From Entomomonas sp964395065 (GTDB taxonomy: Bacteria > Pseudomonadota > Gammaproteobacteria > Pseudomonadales > Pseudomonadaceae): 17,027 nt of DNA. Below are positions 1-8,408 of this stretch, one piece after another. The stretch spans positions 1 through 17,027 of the forward strand of contig CAYNAM010000052.1 in the NCBI GenBank assembly GCA_964395065.1. The letters are read 5' to 3'. Position numbers and translations under genes: made by a program. Every line of letters begins with the position of its first letter. Positions within the stretch are counted from its first letter, which is position 1. A model generated the notes under the pieces. That model saw only the letters and a program-made list of their open reading frames with translations, searched no databases and was not told where the DNA came from.

Positions 1-1
1 G

Positions 2-400
2 GGTTTAGTTGATACGATTGAGGACGCAGTATTAAAAAGTTCCAATGTCCCCAAATTGGCAATCATTTCAGAGCCTGTTAACTATAAATCGATTAGTGGG
101 GAGTCTATTGATGCATCGCAAATAGATATATCGAGTCGAATGATGGCAATGCAAAAAATGCACCCCTCATACGCCATGACTGGGGCTATGTGTACATCAG
201 TAGCAGCTGTTATTCCAGGGACAATTGTTAATGAATTAAAAGGTAAACATACGCAAGACAAGCATCTTAGAATTGGTCACCCAAGTGGAGTGATTGAGGC
301 CAGTGTAGAGTATGAAAACCATAATGGCGTTATTCATATTACGTCAGCTGAAGGTTATAGAACAGCACGTTTATTATTTAAAGGTATCGGTTATTATTAG
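2..400 (+). CDS. PrpF-family isomerase (4-oxalomesaconate tautomerase-like), 3' end only
   Basis: The reading frame is open from base 2 to the TAA at 398-400, so the window holds only the last 132 residues of a gene that begins to the left. A TTG at 56 is in frame but has no reason to be the start. Visible family signatures are RMMAMQKMHPSYAMTGAMC followed by a VAAVIPGTIVN segment, then LRIGHPSGVIEASVEY and a final GYRTARLLFKG. These fit the C-terminal half of the PrpF family (diaminopimelate-epimerase fold), whose members isomerise double bonds in methylaconitate, oxalomesaconate or related tricarboxylates. The MMxMQKxHPxYAxTGAxC form recalls GalD-type tautomerases more than AcnD-linked PrpF, but the substrate cannot be settled from the tail. 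The gene ends at a strong terminator. The convergent anion transporter next door could carry a related substrate; that link is inference. Confidence 0.8.
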   Translation, partial: GLVDTIEDAVLKSSNVPKLAIISEPVNYKSISGESIDASQIDISSRMMAMQKMHPSYAMTGAMCTSVAAVIPGTIVNELKGKHTQDKHLRIGHPSGVIEASVEYENHNGVIHITSAEGYRTARLLFKGIGYY

Positions 401-451
401 TACTTTTTAGGTTTATGTATGCATTTAAAGGCTAAGTAATGACATGACTTT

Positions 452-500
452 AAGCTACCTGTTGATTGAGTTAATAACATGATCAATAGGTGGCTTTTTT
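452..500 (+). terminator. Rho-independent terminator of the PrpF-family gene
   Basis: A 15-bp stem (452-466 with 482-496, two G-U pairs, otherwise perfect) surrounds a 15-nt loop and runs into six T at 495-500. It starts about 50 bases after the TAA at 400. Confidence 0.85.
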
Positions 501-657
501 ATACTATGTTTTTTGATGTAAGCGATTTAATTGCTTAATCTAGGTGTTTTTTTATCAGGTTTTATTCTTCTTAGTAGTAGGATGGTTCCATAACTATTTA
601 GAGCACAACATGTGGGAAATATTTTAAAGGAAATTTGTAGAGTAAAGGAGTAGAAGT
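501..657. other. Gap between two convergent terminators
   Basis: The space between the PrpF-family gene and the transporter is 306 bases. Apart from the two terminators it is AT-rich and holds no supported reading frame, RNA or repeat that I can see. Confidence 0.5.
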
Positions 658-692
658 TAAAAATACCCTGCACCCATTTTAGGGGGGCAGGG
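658..692 (-). terminator. Rho-independent terminator of the DASS transporter gene
   Basis: On the minus strand a GC-rich hairpin forms from 682-692 with 666-675 (six pairs GCAGGG/CCCTGC, then a mismatch and three G-C pairs). After two bases it is followed by a run of five T (complement of 659-663). It lies 15 bases beyond the transporter's TAA at 707-709. Confidence 0.8.
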
Positions 693-706
693 CCAAATTT
701 AGGAAA

Positions 707-2152
707 TTAAATAAGTCCCATTGATATGAGTAGTTCCCACCAGGCGATTCCTAGTGTGCAGTGTATTATTAAGGTTCCAAAAGCAATAATTCCCCCAATA
801 ATCCACCATGACTTGATGTCGTTATAGCCTGCGCCAAATATAATAGGGGCAGCAGCACCACCATAGTGAGTTACTGCACCGCCATAAGCGTTTGAGAATA
901 ATAAACCAAGTGCTAAAAGCATAGGGTTAGCGCCTGATAGAGAACCTACGGTAGCAAATACAGGAACCATTGCAGCAACGTAAGCACCACCAGAAGCAAA
1001 TAGATAGCGAATGGCAACGCTGATAAACAGTAGAACGAGCAGCGCAACAGTTGCATTTTCACCAAATGATAGGGAGTGTTTTAATGTTTCTGCTAACCAG
1101 TCGAAGAAACCTGCTTTGGTTAGTACGCCAGACATGCCGATGATACCACCATACCAAATAAGTGTATTCCAACCACCTTTGTTTTTAAGAACATCGTCCC
1201 ATGTGACTATGTTAATAATAAGTGCTGCTGCCATTACACACAGCGCTACAGTTGCTTCATTGATATTTAGGAATTTAGAGAATACCCAACCACCTAGTGC
1301 AGCAATGAAAATAATCAATAATAATATTTCTTTTGTTTTGATTGGCCCCATCTCTGCTAGGCCTTTGTCTGCAATAGATTTATTATCAACTTTTTTAAGC
1401 TCAGGTGGATAAAGAAAGTAAATAACAAGTGGCGTGAGAATTAAACAAAGTAAGCCTGGTGCCGCCGCTGCTAGCGCCCATTGCCCCCATGATAGATTGA
1501 TTTTTAATATAGGAGACATCATTTGTAAGGCTAAGGCATTGGGCGCCATAGCTGTTAAAAACATGTAGCTAGTGGTCTTTGTTACCATGTAAATATTGAT
1601 CATTAAAAAATGACCTGCTTTACGTGGGTTTTTATCGGGCTCAGAACCGAGTGCTACAACCACACTGTTGATAATAGGGTATACAATACCACCAGCACGT
1701 GCTGTATTAGACGGAGTGGCAGGCGCTAGGAGCAAGTCTAAACAGGCAGTAACATAGCCTAGACGTAGGGTTGTGCTACCCATCAATTTAATAAGATGGT
1801 AAGCAATGCGTTTACCGAGTCCAGTAGTTACGAATGCAGCACTGAGCGTAAATGCAGCAAAAACAAGCCATGTAGTTCCTGATTGATAACCGCCTAATAC
1901 TTCACCTATTTTTACAGCAGGTTCACCACTTGCAAGCGTCGTATTACCTATTGTAACGGCTGAAGCAGCAATCGTTGCCAATAATATAACAGGTTCTGAA
2001 TAGGGTTTTAATATGAGACCTAAAATAGCAGCAAGGTAAAGCCCAAAAATACGCCATGCCAATAGAGGTAGACCCTCTGGGGCTGGTGTCATAAAAATAA
2101 TAATAGGTATTAAAAAAAGTATACCTAATTTCCACAGTTTATCCTTACTCAT
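707..2152 (-). CDS. DASS (SLC13/CitT-type) anion symporter or antiporter
   Basis: An inner-membrane carrier of 481 residues, very hydrophobic throughout, close to the 487 residues of E. coli CitT and TtdT. Family marks are the SNT motif in PATPSNTARAGGIVYPI (about residues 145-161), the matching second half around FASGGAYVAAMVP (385-397), and a C-terminal THYGGAAAPIIFGAGY segment like the CitT THYATGPAPVIYGSGY region. Such carriers move citrate, tartrate, succinate or other di- and tricarboxylates, often as exchangers; the exact substrate cannot be read here. I chose the ATG at 2150-2152 because a GGAG lies 8 bases upstream. A TTG nine codons further out has no such site. The gene stands alone with its own terminator. 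Upstream are a poor promoter candidate and a 7-bp direct repeat that might be an operator. Confidence 0.9.
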   Translation of the reverse strand: MSKDKLWKLGILFLIPIIIFMTPAPEGLPLLAWRIFGLYLAAILGLILKPYSEPVILLATIAASAVTIGNTTLASGEPAVKIGEVLGGYQSGTTWLVFAAFTLSAAFVTTGLGKRIAYHLIKLMGSTTLRLGYVTACLDLLLAPATPSNTARAGGIVYPIINSVVVALGSEPDKNPRKAGHFLMINIYMVTKTTSYMFLTAMAPNALALQMMSPILKINLSWGQWALAAAAPGLLCLILTPLVIYFLYPPELKKVDNKSIADKGLAEMGPIKTKEILLLIIFIAALGGWVFSKFLNINEATVALCVMAAALIINIVTWDDVLKNKGGWNTLIWYGGIIGMSGVLTKAGFFDWLAETLKHSLSFGENATVALLVLLFISVAIRYLFASGGAYVAAMVPVFATVGSLSGANPMLLALGLLFSNAYGGAVTHYGGAAAPIIFGAGYNDIKSWWIIGGIIAFGTLIIHCTLGIAWWELLISMGLI

Positions 2153-2191
2153 TTGTAAGTCTCCGTTGGTTAAGTTCAATGCTAACCTTCA

Positions 2192-2229
2192 GTTATATTG
2201 CCAGCTAGTAAATGACAAGATTGCTAGTA
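2192..2229 (-). promoter_or_regulatory. Possible promoter and direct-repeat operator of the DASS gene
   Basis: On the minus strand TTGTCA (2213-2218) and TATAAC (2192-2197) could be -35 and -10 boxes, but their 15-base spacer is short. On the plus strand the heptamer GCTAGTA occurs at 2204-2210 and 2223-2229, 19 bases apart (nearly two helical turns), flanking the -35 box. A regulator bound there would control the transporter. Confidence 0.25.
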
Positions 2230-2326
2230 GGTAATATTTCCATAGATACTCTTACTCAGTGCATTCTGCCCTTATAAGTTGGATTATTATCATGGGATAT
2301 TTTGGTAATTGTTTTAATCTATGTCA

Positions 2327-2357
2327 TTTAGAATGATGTTTGTTTTTTGTCTATAAT
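2327..2357 (+). promoter_or_regulatory. Predicted sigma-70 promoter of the dehydratase gene
   Basis: A perfect TATAAT at 2352-2357 lies 65 bases before the ATG at 2422. The best -35 is TTTAGA at 2327-2332 (4 of 6) with a rather long 19-base spacer, so the -10 box carries most of the weight. Confidence 0.4.
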
Positions 2358-2421
2358 GATTGGTTGATTTTATAGTATTATTCTCAAGAATTTTTAATGG
2401 GGTTGTTATTGGTAAGCAAAC

Positions 2422-4389
2422 ATGGATAAAACGTTTAAAGCAAAATTATTGGTATTGCCTACCGTTGTCAAACGCCTTTTACAGGTCGCTGCGGACATTT
2501 TTCTTTTATGGCTTGCGCTATGGCTATCTTTTATCATACGTTTAGGCACTGATGAGCTGATTAACCCTTTGGGTGAGTATTGGCCTCTTTTTATGGCTGT
2601 CCCTTGCTTTTCGTTACCATTTCTTTTCTATTTTAAACTCAATACAGTGGTTAATCGATATTTTGATAATGAAGCCATTATTGCTATTTTTAAGGCAATG
2701 TCATTATCTTCTTTATTATTGGCATTAGCTATTTATTGGTATCAGCCTGATTTTCTTGTCCCTCGCTCTATTGTTTTTATTTACTGGTGGGTAAGTATCA
2801 TTTTATTGGTGGGGTTTAGGCTGCTTGTTCGTCATTATTTAGTAAAAGATTGGCATATTCCTTTCACTAAACGCTACGCTAAGAAAGCAACTAATGTGGC
2901 GATATACGGTGCAGGTGTAGCTGGAAATCAATTGTTAACCAGTTTGCGAATGAGTAAGGATTTGCATCCTGTTGCGTTTATCGATGATGATAGCCATCTG
3001 GTTGGCCGCAGTATTTCAGGATTAAAAGTTTACGCTTCTTCAGATATCAATAAAATGTTAGTTAAGACAGGGGTTGAAGAGATATTACTAGCTATTCCTT
3101 CTGCTACAAGAGCAAGACGTAGAGAAATTATTGCCTTGTTGGAGAAGTATCCTGTGAGTATTCGATCTATTCCTGGTATTTCGGATTTGGCAAGTGGTCG
3201 GGTTAAAGTAGATGATATTCAAAAGATTGATATTGTTGATGTGCTTGGACGAGATATTGTGCCACCGAACGAAGCTTTATTTGAGCGTTGTATTAAAGAT
3301 AAAGTGGTCATGGTAACAGGGGCGGGTGGATCAATAGGCAGTGAGTTATGCCGACAAATTATCACTGTTGGCGTGCGTGACTTGATCTTATTTGATCATA
3401 GTGAGTTCAATCTTTATCGTATCCATTTAGAGCTAACAAACTATATTCAACAAGCTTCTCTGGCTGTTCGTTTAATACCTGTTTTAGGCTCTGTTCGCAA
3501 TGCTGATTTATTGTTTAAAGTAATAACAACGTGTCAAGTTGATACTATTTATCACGCGGCTGCTTATAAGCATGTCCCGATGGTGGAGCAAAATATAGCA
3601 GAGGGGATTTTAAATAATGTCATAGGGACATTAAATTTAGCACAAGCAGCTATTTTAGCAAAAGTCAGTAACTTTGTATTAATCTCTACAGATAAAGCCG
3701 TAAGACCCACTAATGTGATGGGGGCAACTAAGCGTTTATCAGAGATGCTTTTGCAAGCACTAAGTCATGAGTTTCAACCTATATTATTTGGTTTAAGTGC
3801 GGAACCAGTCCTTCAGCAAACATGCTTTACGATGGTACGTTTTGGTAATGTGCTTGGTTCCTCTGGTTCAGTAATCCCTCTTTTTCGCCAACAGATAAAA
3901 CATGGAGGCCCTATTACTGTGACGCATCCTGATGTGACTCGTTATTTTATGACGATTCCAGAAGCGGCTCAATTAGTTATCCAAGCAGGTTCTATGGGTG
4001 AAGGAGGAGATGTATTTGTATTGGACATGGGAACGCCCATTAAAATTGTAGATTTGGCTGAGAAAATGATTGCATTATCTGGTTTAGACAGGCTAACTGA
4101 TGAAAATCCTAATGGTGATATTGCTATCGAATTCACAGGGTTAAGACCGGGTGAAAAACTCTATGAAGAGTTATTGATTGGTGAAAATGTTGAAGGTACA
4201 GAACACCCTATGATTATGTGTGCAAATGAAGATTATTTGCCATGGGATGAAATGAAGAAGGTGTTAAAAGAGCTTCTTATTGCCTTAAATGAGGATGACT
4301 ATGAGCAGCTGCAACATTTGTTATCTAAGCTTGTTGCTGGGTATTGTGCCGAAAAGACAGTGGTTGATTGGCAATATCTCAAAAAATAA
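2422..4389 (+). CDS. WbpM/FlaA1-like nucleotide-sugar 4,6-dehydratase (polysaccharide biosynthesis)
   Basis: A 655-residue protein, near the 665 of Pseudomonas WbpM. The first 140 residues hold four membrane segments (about 20-40, 55-72, 92-108, 116-134). Next is a CoA-binding-like Rossmann domain with GAGVAG at 163-168, then the catalytic extended SDR domain with TGAGGSIG at 299-306 and HAAAYKHVPMVE near 378-389. The active-site stretch STDKAVRPTNVMGATK (422-437) has Met where ordinary SDRs have Tyr (M433, K437), as is normal for this family. MVRFGNVLGSSGSV follows at 471. Members dehydrate UDP-GlcNAc at C4/C6 for O-antigen, capsule or glycoprotein sugars. The ribosome site is weak (GGTAAG). 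No other glycan genes lie near, so the final product is unknown; wbpM-type genes often do sit outside their cluster. Confidence 0.9.
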   Translation: MDKTFKAKLLVLPTVVKRLLQVAADIFLLWLALWLSFIIRLGTDELINPLGEYWPLFMAVPCFSLPFLFYFKLNTVVNRYFDNEAIIAIFKAMSLSSLLLALAIYWYQPDFLVPRSIVFIYWWVSIILLVGFRLLVRHYLVKDWHIPFTKRYAKKATNVAIYGAGVAGNQLLTSLRMSKDLHPVAFIDDDSHLVGRSISGLKVYASSDINKMLVKTGVEEILLAIPSATRARRREIIALLEKYPVSIRSIPGISDLASGRVKVDDIQKIDIVDVLGRDIVPPNEALFERCIKDKVVMVTGAGGSIGSELCRQIITVGVRDLILFDHSEFNLYRIHLELTNYIQQASLAVRLIPVLGSVRNADLLFKVITTCQVDTIYHAAAYKHVPMVEQNIAEGILNNVIGTLNLAQAAILAKVSNFVLISTDKAVRPTNVMGATKRLSEMLLQALSHEFQPILFGLSAEPVLQQTCFTMVRFGNVLGSSGSVIPLFRQQIKHGGPITVTHPDVTRYFMTIPEAAQLVIQAGSMGEGGDVFVLDMGTPIKIVDLAEKMIALSGLDRLTDENPNGDIAIEFTGLRPGEKLYEELLIGENVEGTEHPMIMCANEDYLPWDEMKKVLKELLIALNEDDYEQLQHLLSKLVAGYCAEKTVVDWQYLKK

Positions 4390-4522
4390 AACGCTTAATA
4401 ACGATAAAGTGAATAAATGCTTAATTCTGTAAGCTTAGCCATTAAGTCTATTATCTTTTATAGATAGGATTGATTATATTATTTAAATAAATGATTAAAA
4501 AATTCAAGGATTATTAAAATAG

Positions 4523-5968
4523 ATGTTTATTGAGGCCGAGCATTTTATCTGGCTTAGTACTTTTTTTATCACAGTTGAAGTATTAGGTGTGATTGCAGCA
4601 GTACACGCATTATTTACAGTGAGAACTTCTCAAGGAGCGGTTGCTTGGGCTGTGTCTTTGATTTTTATGCCTGTATTAACACTAGTTCCATACCTTATTT
4701 TTGGACGTAATAAGTTTAGTGCTTATATTAAAGCACGCCGCCAAGTGGATATGGAAATGCACAGTGTTACTCAAAGCACCAATTGGCGTAGTTGGATAAA
4801 AGAGGTGATAAAAGATAATCCAGACCAACGTTATGCCAGTATTCAAGCATTTTATCAGTTAACAGGTATGCCGCTTTTAGCTAATAATAAAATTAATTTA
4901 TTGATTAATGGGCAAGAGACATTTAATGCGCTTTTTGCTGCATTAAGAAAAGCAGAGAAAGTCGTTTTAATGGAATTTTTCATTGTTAATGATGATGCTT
5001 TGGGGCGAGCACTACAACATGAGCTAATTCAATGTGTGAAGCGTGGTGTTCAGGTTTATTTTTTATATGATCGTGTTGGTAGTATTCGATTACCTAAGCG
5101 ATATGTTAGGACATTAAAAGAGGCGGGAGTTAATGTTGCTTCTTTTTCAACACGTGCTAGTTTTATTAATCGATTTCAGTGGAATTTTCGTTGCCATCGC
5201 AAAATTACGATCATCGATGGATCAACGGCATTTGTTGGTGGGCTGAATGTTGGGGTTGAGTATTTAGGGCAAAAACCACCATTGTCTCCATGGCGTGATA
5301 CTCATATTGAGTTACAAGGTGCGATTGTTACTTGCTTGCAAGAAACCTTTGCTGAAGATTGGTATTGGGCCAATAGAACATTACCGCAGTTATTATTTCA
5401 AACAAGTTTTCCTAAAGAGGGTGTCGCGTGTATTTCTATCCCTAGTGGTCCAGCTGATGATCAGGAGACCTGTTCATTATTTTTTATTGAGGCATTAAAT
5501 TCTGCAACAAAACGTATCTGGATTACTAGCCCTTATTTTGTCCCTGATGAGGCGGTTTGGAGTGCTTTACGTTTGGCTGTATTACGTGGCGTGGATGTGA
5601 GAATTTTGTTGCCCTCTCGAAAAGATCATCTTTTTGTCTATTTAGCTTCTGTACTGTATTCAGTTGAGGCGGTAAGAATGGGGATTAAGATATTTAATTA
5701 TACGGAAGGCTTTGTCCATCAAAAAGTAGTGTTAGTGGATGATGATGTGGCAGCAATTGGTAGTGCTAACTTAGATAATCGTTCTTTTAGATTGAATTTT
5801 GAGGTGATGGTATTGACCATCAGTGAGTCGTTTAATAAAGAAGTTGAAGATATGCTGATTAGGGATTTTGCAGCCTCTGCAGAGAAAACATTAGCAGATG
5901 CCCATAAATATCCATATTATTATCGTTTTGGGTTAGGTATCGCTAGATTATTAGGACCTATCTTATAA
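4523..5968 (+). CDS. cls: Cardiolipin synthase (ClsA type, phospholipase D family)
   Basis: A membrane enzyme that joins two phosphatidylglycerol molecules into cardiolipin plus glycerol. Its 481 residues match E. coli ClsA (486). Two N-terminal membrane segments (about 9-31 and 39-60) precede two phospholipase-D domains with intact HKD motifs: H225-x-K227-x4-D232, followed by GSTAFVGGLN, and H399-x-K401-x4-D406, followed by AIGSANLDNRSF. All catalytic residues are present. The ATG at 4523 has AAGGA 12 bases upstream, a slightly long spacing. It follows the dehydratase by 133 bases on the same strand. That gap has no clear terminator, so read-through is possible, though the two functions are independent. 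The gene ends at a shared terminator. The exact paralogue (ClsA or another two-membrane-segment Cls) is not certain. Confidence 0.93.
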   Translation: MFIEAEHFIWLSTFFITVEVLGVIAAVHALFTVRTSQGAVAWAVSLIFMPVLTLVPYLIFGRNKFSAYIKARRQVDMEMHSVTQSTNWRSWIKEVIKDNPDQRYASIQAFYQLTGMPLLANNKINLLINGQETFNALFAALRKAEKVVLMEFFIVNDDALGRALQHELIQCVKRGVQVYFLYDRVGSIRLPKRYVRTLKEAGVNVASFSTRASFINRFQWNFRCHRKITIIDGSTAFVGGLNVGVEYLGQKPPLSPWRDTHIELQGAIVTCLQETFAEDWYWANRTLPQLLFQTSFPKEGVACISIPSGPADDQETCSLFFIEALNSATKRIWITSPYFVPDEAVWSALRLAVLRGVDVRILLPSRKDHLFVYLASVLYSVEAVRMGIKIFNYTEGFVHQKVVLVDDDVAAIGSANLDNRSFRLNFEVMVLTISESFNKEVEDMLIRDFAASAEKTLADAHKYPYYYRFGLGIARLLGPIL

Positions 5969-5970
5969 TA

Positions 5971-5998
5971 AAAAAGCCAGTTTGCACTGGCTTTTTTT
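5971..5998. terminator. Bidirectional terminator between cls and hemY
   Basis: A perfect 11-bp stem (5971-5981 with 5986-5996) closes a 4-base loop. It has a T run after it on the plus strand (to 5998) and an A run before it that becomes the T tail on the minus strand. It overlaps the hemY stop codon (5997-5999) and begins three bases after the cls stop, so it can end both convergent transcripts. Confidence 0.9.
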
Positions 5999-7217
5999 AA
6001 TCTACTCGCTTATGCGTTAAATATAGATTTTGATGGGTTTTTTGTAAGCCTTGGCGAAATAGCTGGTTACTTTTTTGTGTATCACCATGTTCAGCATAAT
6101 AGCCTGCTAACTCAAAATAAGACTCAGGTGTATGCTTAAGTTGAATGCTTTTTTCCAAATACTCTTTGGCTTTCCCCCAAAGTTGATTGCGCTGGCAGAG
6201 CTTACCTAGTGTGAGTAATAAAACAGGATCATCTTGGTGAGTTGTTAACCATTGTTCGGCTAGGCTGATTTGTTTGGTGATATTATCCCCTTTAATTTGC
6301 CCATACAGGTAAATTAGTTCGGGGCAATAGTGTGTATTAATCGCTTTTTGAAGCAGTTTTTCAGCTTCTTGTGGTGCATTAAGAGAGCACAGAAGTTGAA
6401 TGTAAGTTTCAATCGTCGAAACGTTATCGCGAGCCTTATTGGATAAGCTGGCCCAAACTTTTTTCAGTTGTTCAAGTGCCAAAACGGGTTGATCTTTGAT
6501 GTTGATAAAGGATTCCTTTAACACGGCACTCCATGTATATTCTTCAAGTTTAGCTAAGGTATTCTCTGGAAGTAACTGATATTTAGATAATGCAGGGAGT
6601 AGTTGATTAATGGCTGACCAGTTTTCTTGATTAAAGTAAATAGTATAGAGTAATTTAATCACTGGTGGGTGGTTAGATTTTATGGTTTGAAGTTCAGTTG
6701 CTACCGCCAGTGCCTTATCATAATCCTGGCGTTGTAATAGTAAGTTTGCAAATGTTAAACCGATCGCCATTTTAGCTTTAGGTACATTATCACAAGCAGC
6801 TTCAATAAACGTATTACTTTTATCATACTCGCCAAGCTCATTGGCAGCCTCTGCGGCACCAAGATAATATGAAAGAGAGCCATTTTTTGCTTTTGCAGCG
6901 ACTTTTAGATGTTTTAATGCGTTGCTCCAATTACCTTCAGCAAGTTCTCTCATGCCTTTTTCACCTAAGCGATGTTTTCTTTGCTGAGAGAAAGGGTTTA
7001 TTTGGCCGAAAATTTCAAAAGAGATTCCTATCAGTGTAATAATCAACCAAAGAATAAAAATAACAAGACCAATTAATGCTAATGTTACCCAAAAGCCTGC
7101 CTCATATTCAAAGTGGCTAAATCGTATAAAAACATAGCCAGGATCGATGGAGATACCAATGCCTAATATTAATGAACATACAACAACGAGAATGAGTTTT
7201 ACGGTTAGTCGATTCAT
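5997..7217 (-). CDS. hemY: HemY, TPR-containing inner-membrane protein of the heme operon
   Basis: This is the proteobacterial HemY (HemY_N family), not the unrelated protoporphyrinogen oxidase of the same name. The N-terminus has two membrane segments (about 5-23 and 43-65) with the family's signature SIDPGYVFIRFSHFEYE between them. The remainder, to residue 406, is helical with tetratricopeptide-like repeats, such as LSYYLGAAEAANELGEYDKS and LLLTLGKLCQRNQLWGKAKEYLEKS. Its job in tetrapyrrole synthesis is not firmly established; it may organise or regulate the pathway at the membrane. The ATG is chosen by a strong AGGAGGT (complement of 7226-7232) 8 bases upstream, inside the end of hemX. 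Only two bases part it from the hemX stop, so translation is probably coupled. It is the last gene of the operon; its stop lies in the terminator. Confidence 0.9.
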   Translation of the reverse strand: MNRLTVKLILVVVCSLILGIGISIDPGYVFIRFSHFEYEAGFWVTLALIGLVIFILWLIITLIGISFEIFGQINPFSQQRKHRLGEKGMRELAEGNWSNALKHLKVAAKAKNGSLSYYLGAAEAANELGEYDKSNTFIEAACDNVPKAKMAIGLTFANLLLQRQDYDKALAVATELQTIKSNHPPVIKLLYTIYFNQENWSAINQLLPALSKYQLLPENTLAKLEEYTWSAVLKESFINIKDQPVLALEQLKKVWASLSNKARDNVSTIETYIQLLCSLNAPQEAEKLLQKAINTHYCPELIYLYGQIKGDNITKQISLAEQWLTTHQDDPVLLLTLGKLCQRNQLWGKAKEYLEKSIQLKHTPESYFELAGYYAEHGDTQKSNQLFRQGLQKTHQNLYLTHKRVD

Positions 7218-7219
7218 AG

Positions 7220-8374
7220 CTAGTTACCTCCTGCTTTATTAGTTCCCTTTTGGGGAGTAGAGGTCGCAATTTCTGAATCAAGATAGGTGTTAATTACTTT
7301 GAGCGTATCAGTTAAGTCTGGAGCTTCAGTAATAATCGCTTCATTTTTTAATGTATCAATTTTAGTAATAATTGCTTTGACACGTGTTGAGTTAGCATCA
7401 AAATATTGGTTTAAAAATTCAGTTACACGGTTGAGTTCATTTTGATAAATAGTTGGCTGCCCACTAATGGCTGCCCATTGTGCTTTTTCAATGGATAGAT
7501 CTAATGTCATTTTTAATTGCCCTATCCCTTGGGAGGTTAAAATTGGTGCCATTTTGTTATTGGCATTAAAATCAACGCGTACATAGTTTGATAATTTATT
7601 CGATAGCTTTTGCCACCGACCTTCTGGCGTTTCTGTTGATTTATTTGCACCATAAAAACGTGGTTCTTTAACGGGAAGTTCAGCAATTTGGGTTTGTATA
7701 GCCGCTAGTTTTGAGTAAAGGTCGGCTATATTGGTTTGTTCTGCTTGTTGAAGTTGAAGTAATGCTTCTTCAATGCGTTGATTAACTTTATTAGCGGCTT
7801 GGCTCAAATCACCACGTTGTTTGATTGTTTCGTTGATGTCTTCTAATAATTTGCTAGCCCCTTTTATATCGGATGCTCTTAATCTAAAGAAAGCTTGTTT
7901 AAGAAGCTGTTTTGCTTCAAATAGCATCCAAGTCTGGTTGGCATTGGTATTCATTTTTGCCATTTGATTTAATACGGTTTCTTGCGATGCTTGTAATTTT
8001 TGTGCTTGTGTCTCTAATGCATTAATTTTAGTACTGGTTGTGTTAAGTTGATTGTTAAGGGTATTTTCTTGATTTTTATTATTGTTGGTAAATTGTTGTA
8101 TGGCTTGCTTTTGTTCCTCTAGTCTTGAGGTTAATTGTTTGTTTTGCTCAGCAAGGTAGTTCGTTTGATTGTTTTGTTGCCAGTAAGTATAAGCACTTCC
8201 TGCACAACTTAATAGTGCAATCACAAGCGCAACCCCTGTGATTACTGTGTTTTTATTAACCATAGAGGATGAGGAAGTAGGCTTTTTAGTGTTCTGACTG
8301 GTAGAAGCAGTATTTGTTTTGCGATCATTAGCTTCAACAGGTTGATTAGGTTGAGAGTCTGTTTGCTTGTTCAC
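7220..8374 (-). CDS. hemX: HemX, membrane-anchored coiled-coil protein of the heme operon
   Basis: Family HemX (often named uroporphyrin-III C-methyltransferase-like, although the methyltransferase domain is absent). The order is a low-complexity cytoplasmic N-terminus rich in Thr, Ser and Gln (1-40), one membrane segment (about 44-65), a Gln/Asn-rich coiled coil (about 68-140), then a helical domain containing AKQLLKQAFFRLRASDIKGASKLLEDIN and RFYGANKSTETPEGRWQKL-like stretches typical of the family. At 384 residues it has ordinary length. The start is GTG at 8372-8374: AAGGA lies 8 bases before it, while the nearby upstream ATG is out of frame. It follows hemD by 34 bases. The biochemical function is not settled, and no enzyme motif is visible. 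Confidence 0.88.
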   Translation of the reverse strand: MNKQTDSQPNQPVEANDRKTNTASTSQNTKKPTSSSSMVNKNTVITGVALVIALLSCAGSAYTYWQQNNQTNYLAEQNKQLTSRLEEQKQAIQQFTNNNKNQENTLNNQLNTTSTKINALETQAQKLQASQETVLNQMAKMNTNANQTWMLFEAKQLLKQAFFRLRASDIKGASKLLEDINETIKQRGDLSQAANKVNQRIEEALLQLQQAEQTNIADLYSKLAAIQTQIAELPVKEPRFYGANKSTETPEGRWQKLSNKLSNYVRVDFNANNKMAPILTSQGIGQLKMTLDLSIEKAQWAAISGQPTIYQNELNRVTEFLNQYFDANSTRVKAIITKIDTLKNEAIITEAPDLTDTLKVINTYLDSEIATSTPQKGTNKAGGN

Positions 8375-8408
8375 ACGCGTTATCCTTCATGAATATTTAT
8401 TAACTATT

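Noticed and set aside
56..400. A complete 114-residue gene starting with TTG at 56
   Set aside because: The same frame is open back to base 2, and the family needs a longer N-terminal part, so the gene is cut by the window edge.
1011..1412. A 133-residue plus-strand open frame
   Set aside because: It lies wholly inside the transporter gene on the opposite strand, with no ribosome site or recognisable domain.
2153..2179. A longer DASS protein starting at the TTG at 2177-2179
   Set aside because: The ATG at 2150-2152 has a GGAG at ideal spacing, and the extra nine residues are polar and not family-like.
2360..2545. A 61-residue plus-strand open frame before and over the dehydratase start
   Set aside because: It is out of frame with a well-conserved protein and has no family features.
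4390..4522. A terminator between the dehydratase gene and cls
   Set aside because: Only short imperfect dyads (such as GCTTA/TAAGC) are present and none is followed by a T run.
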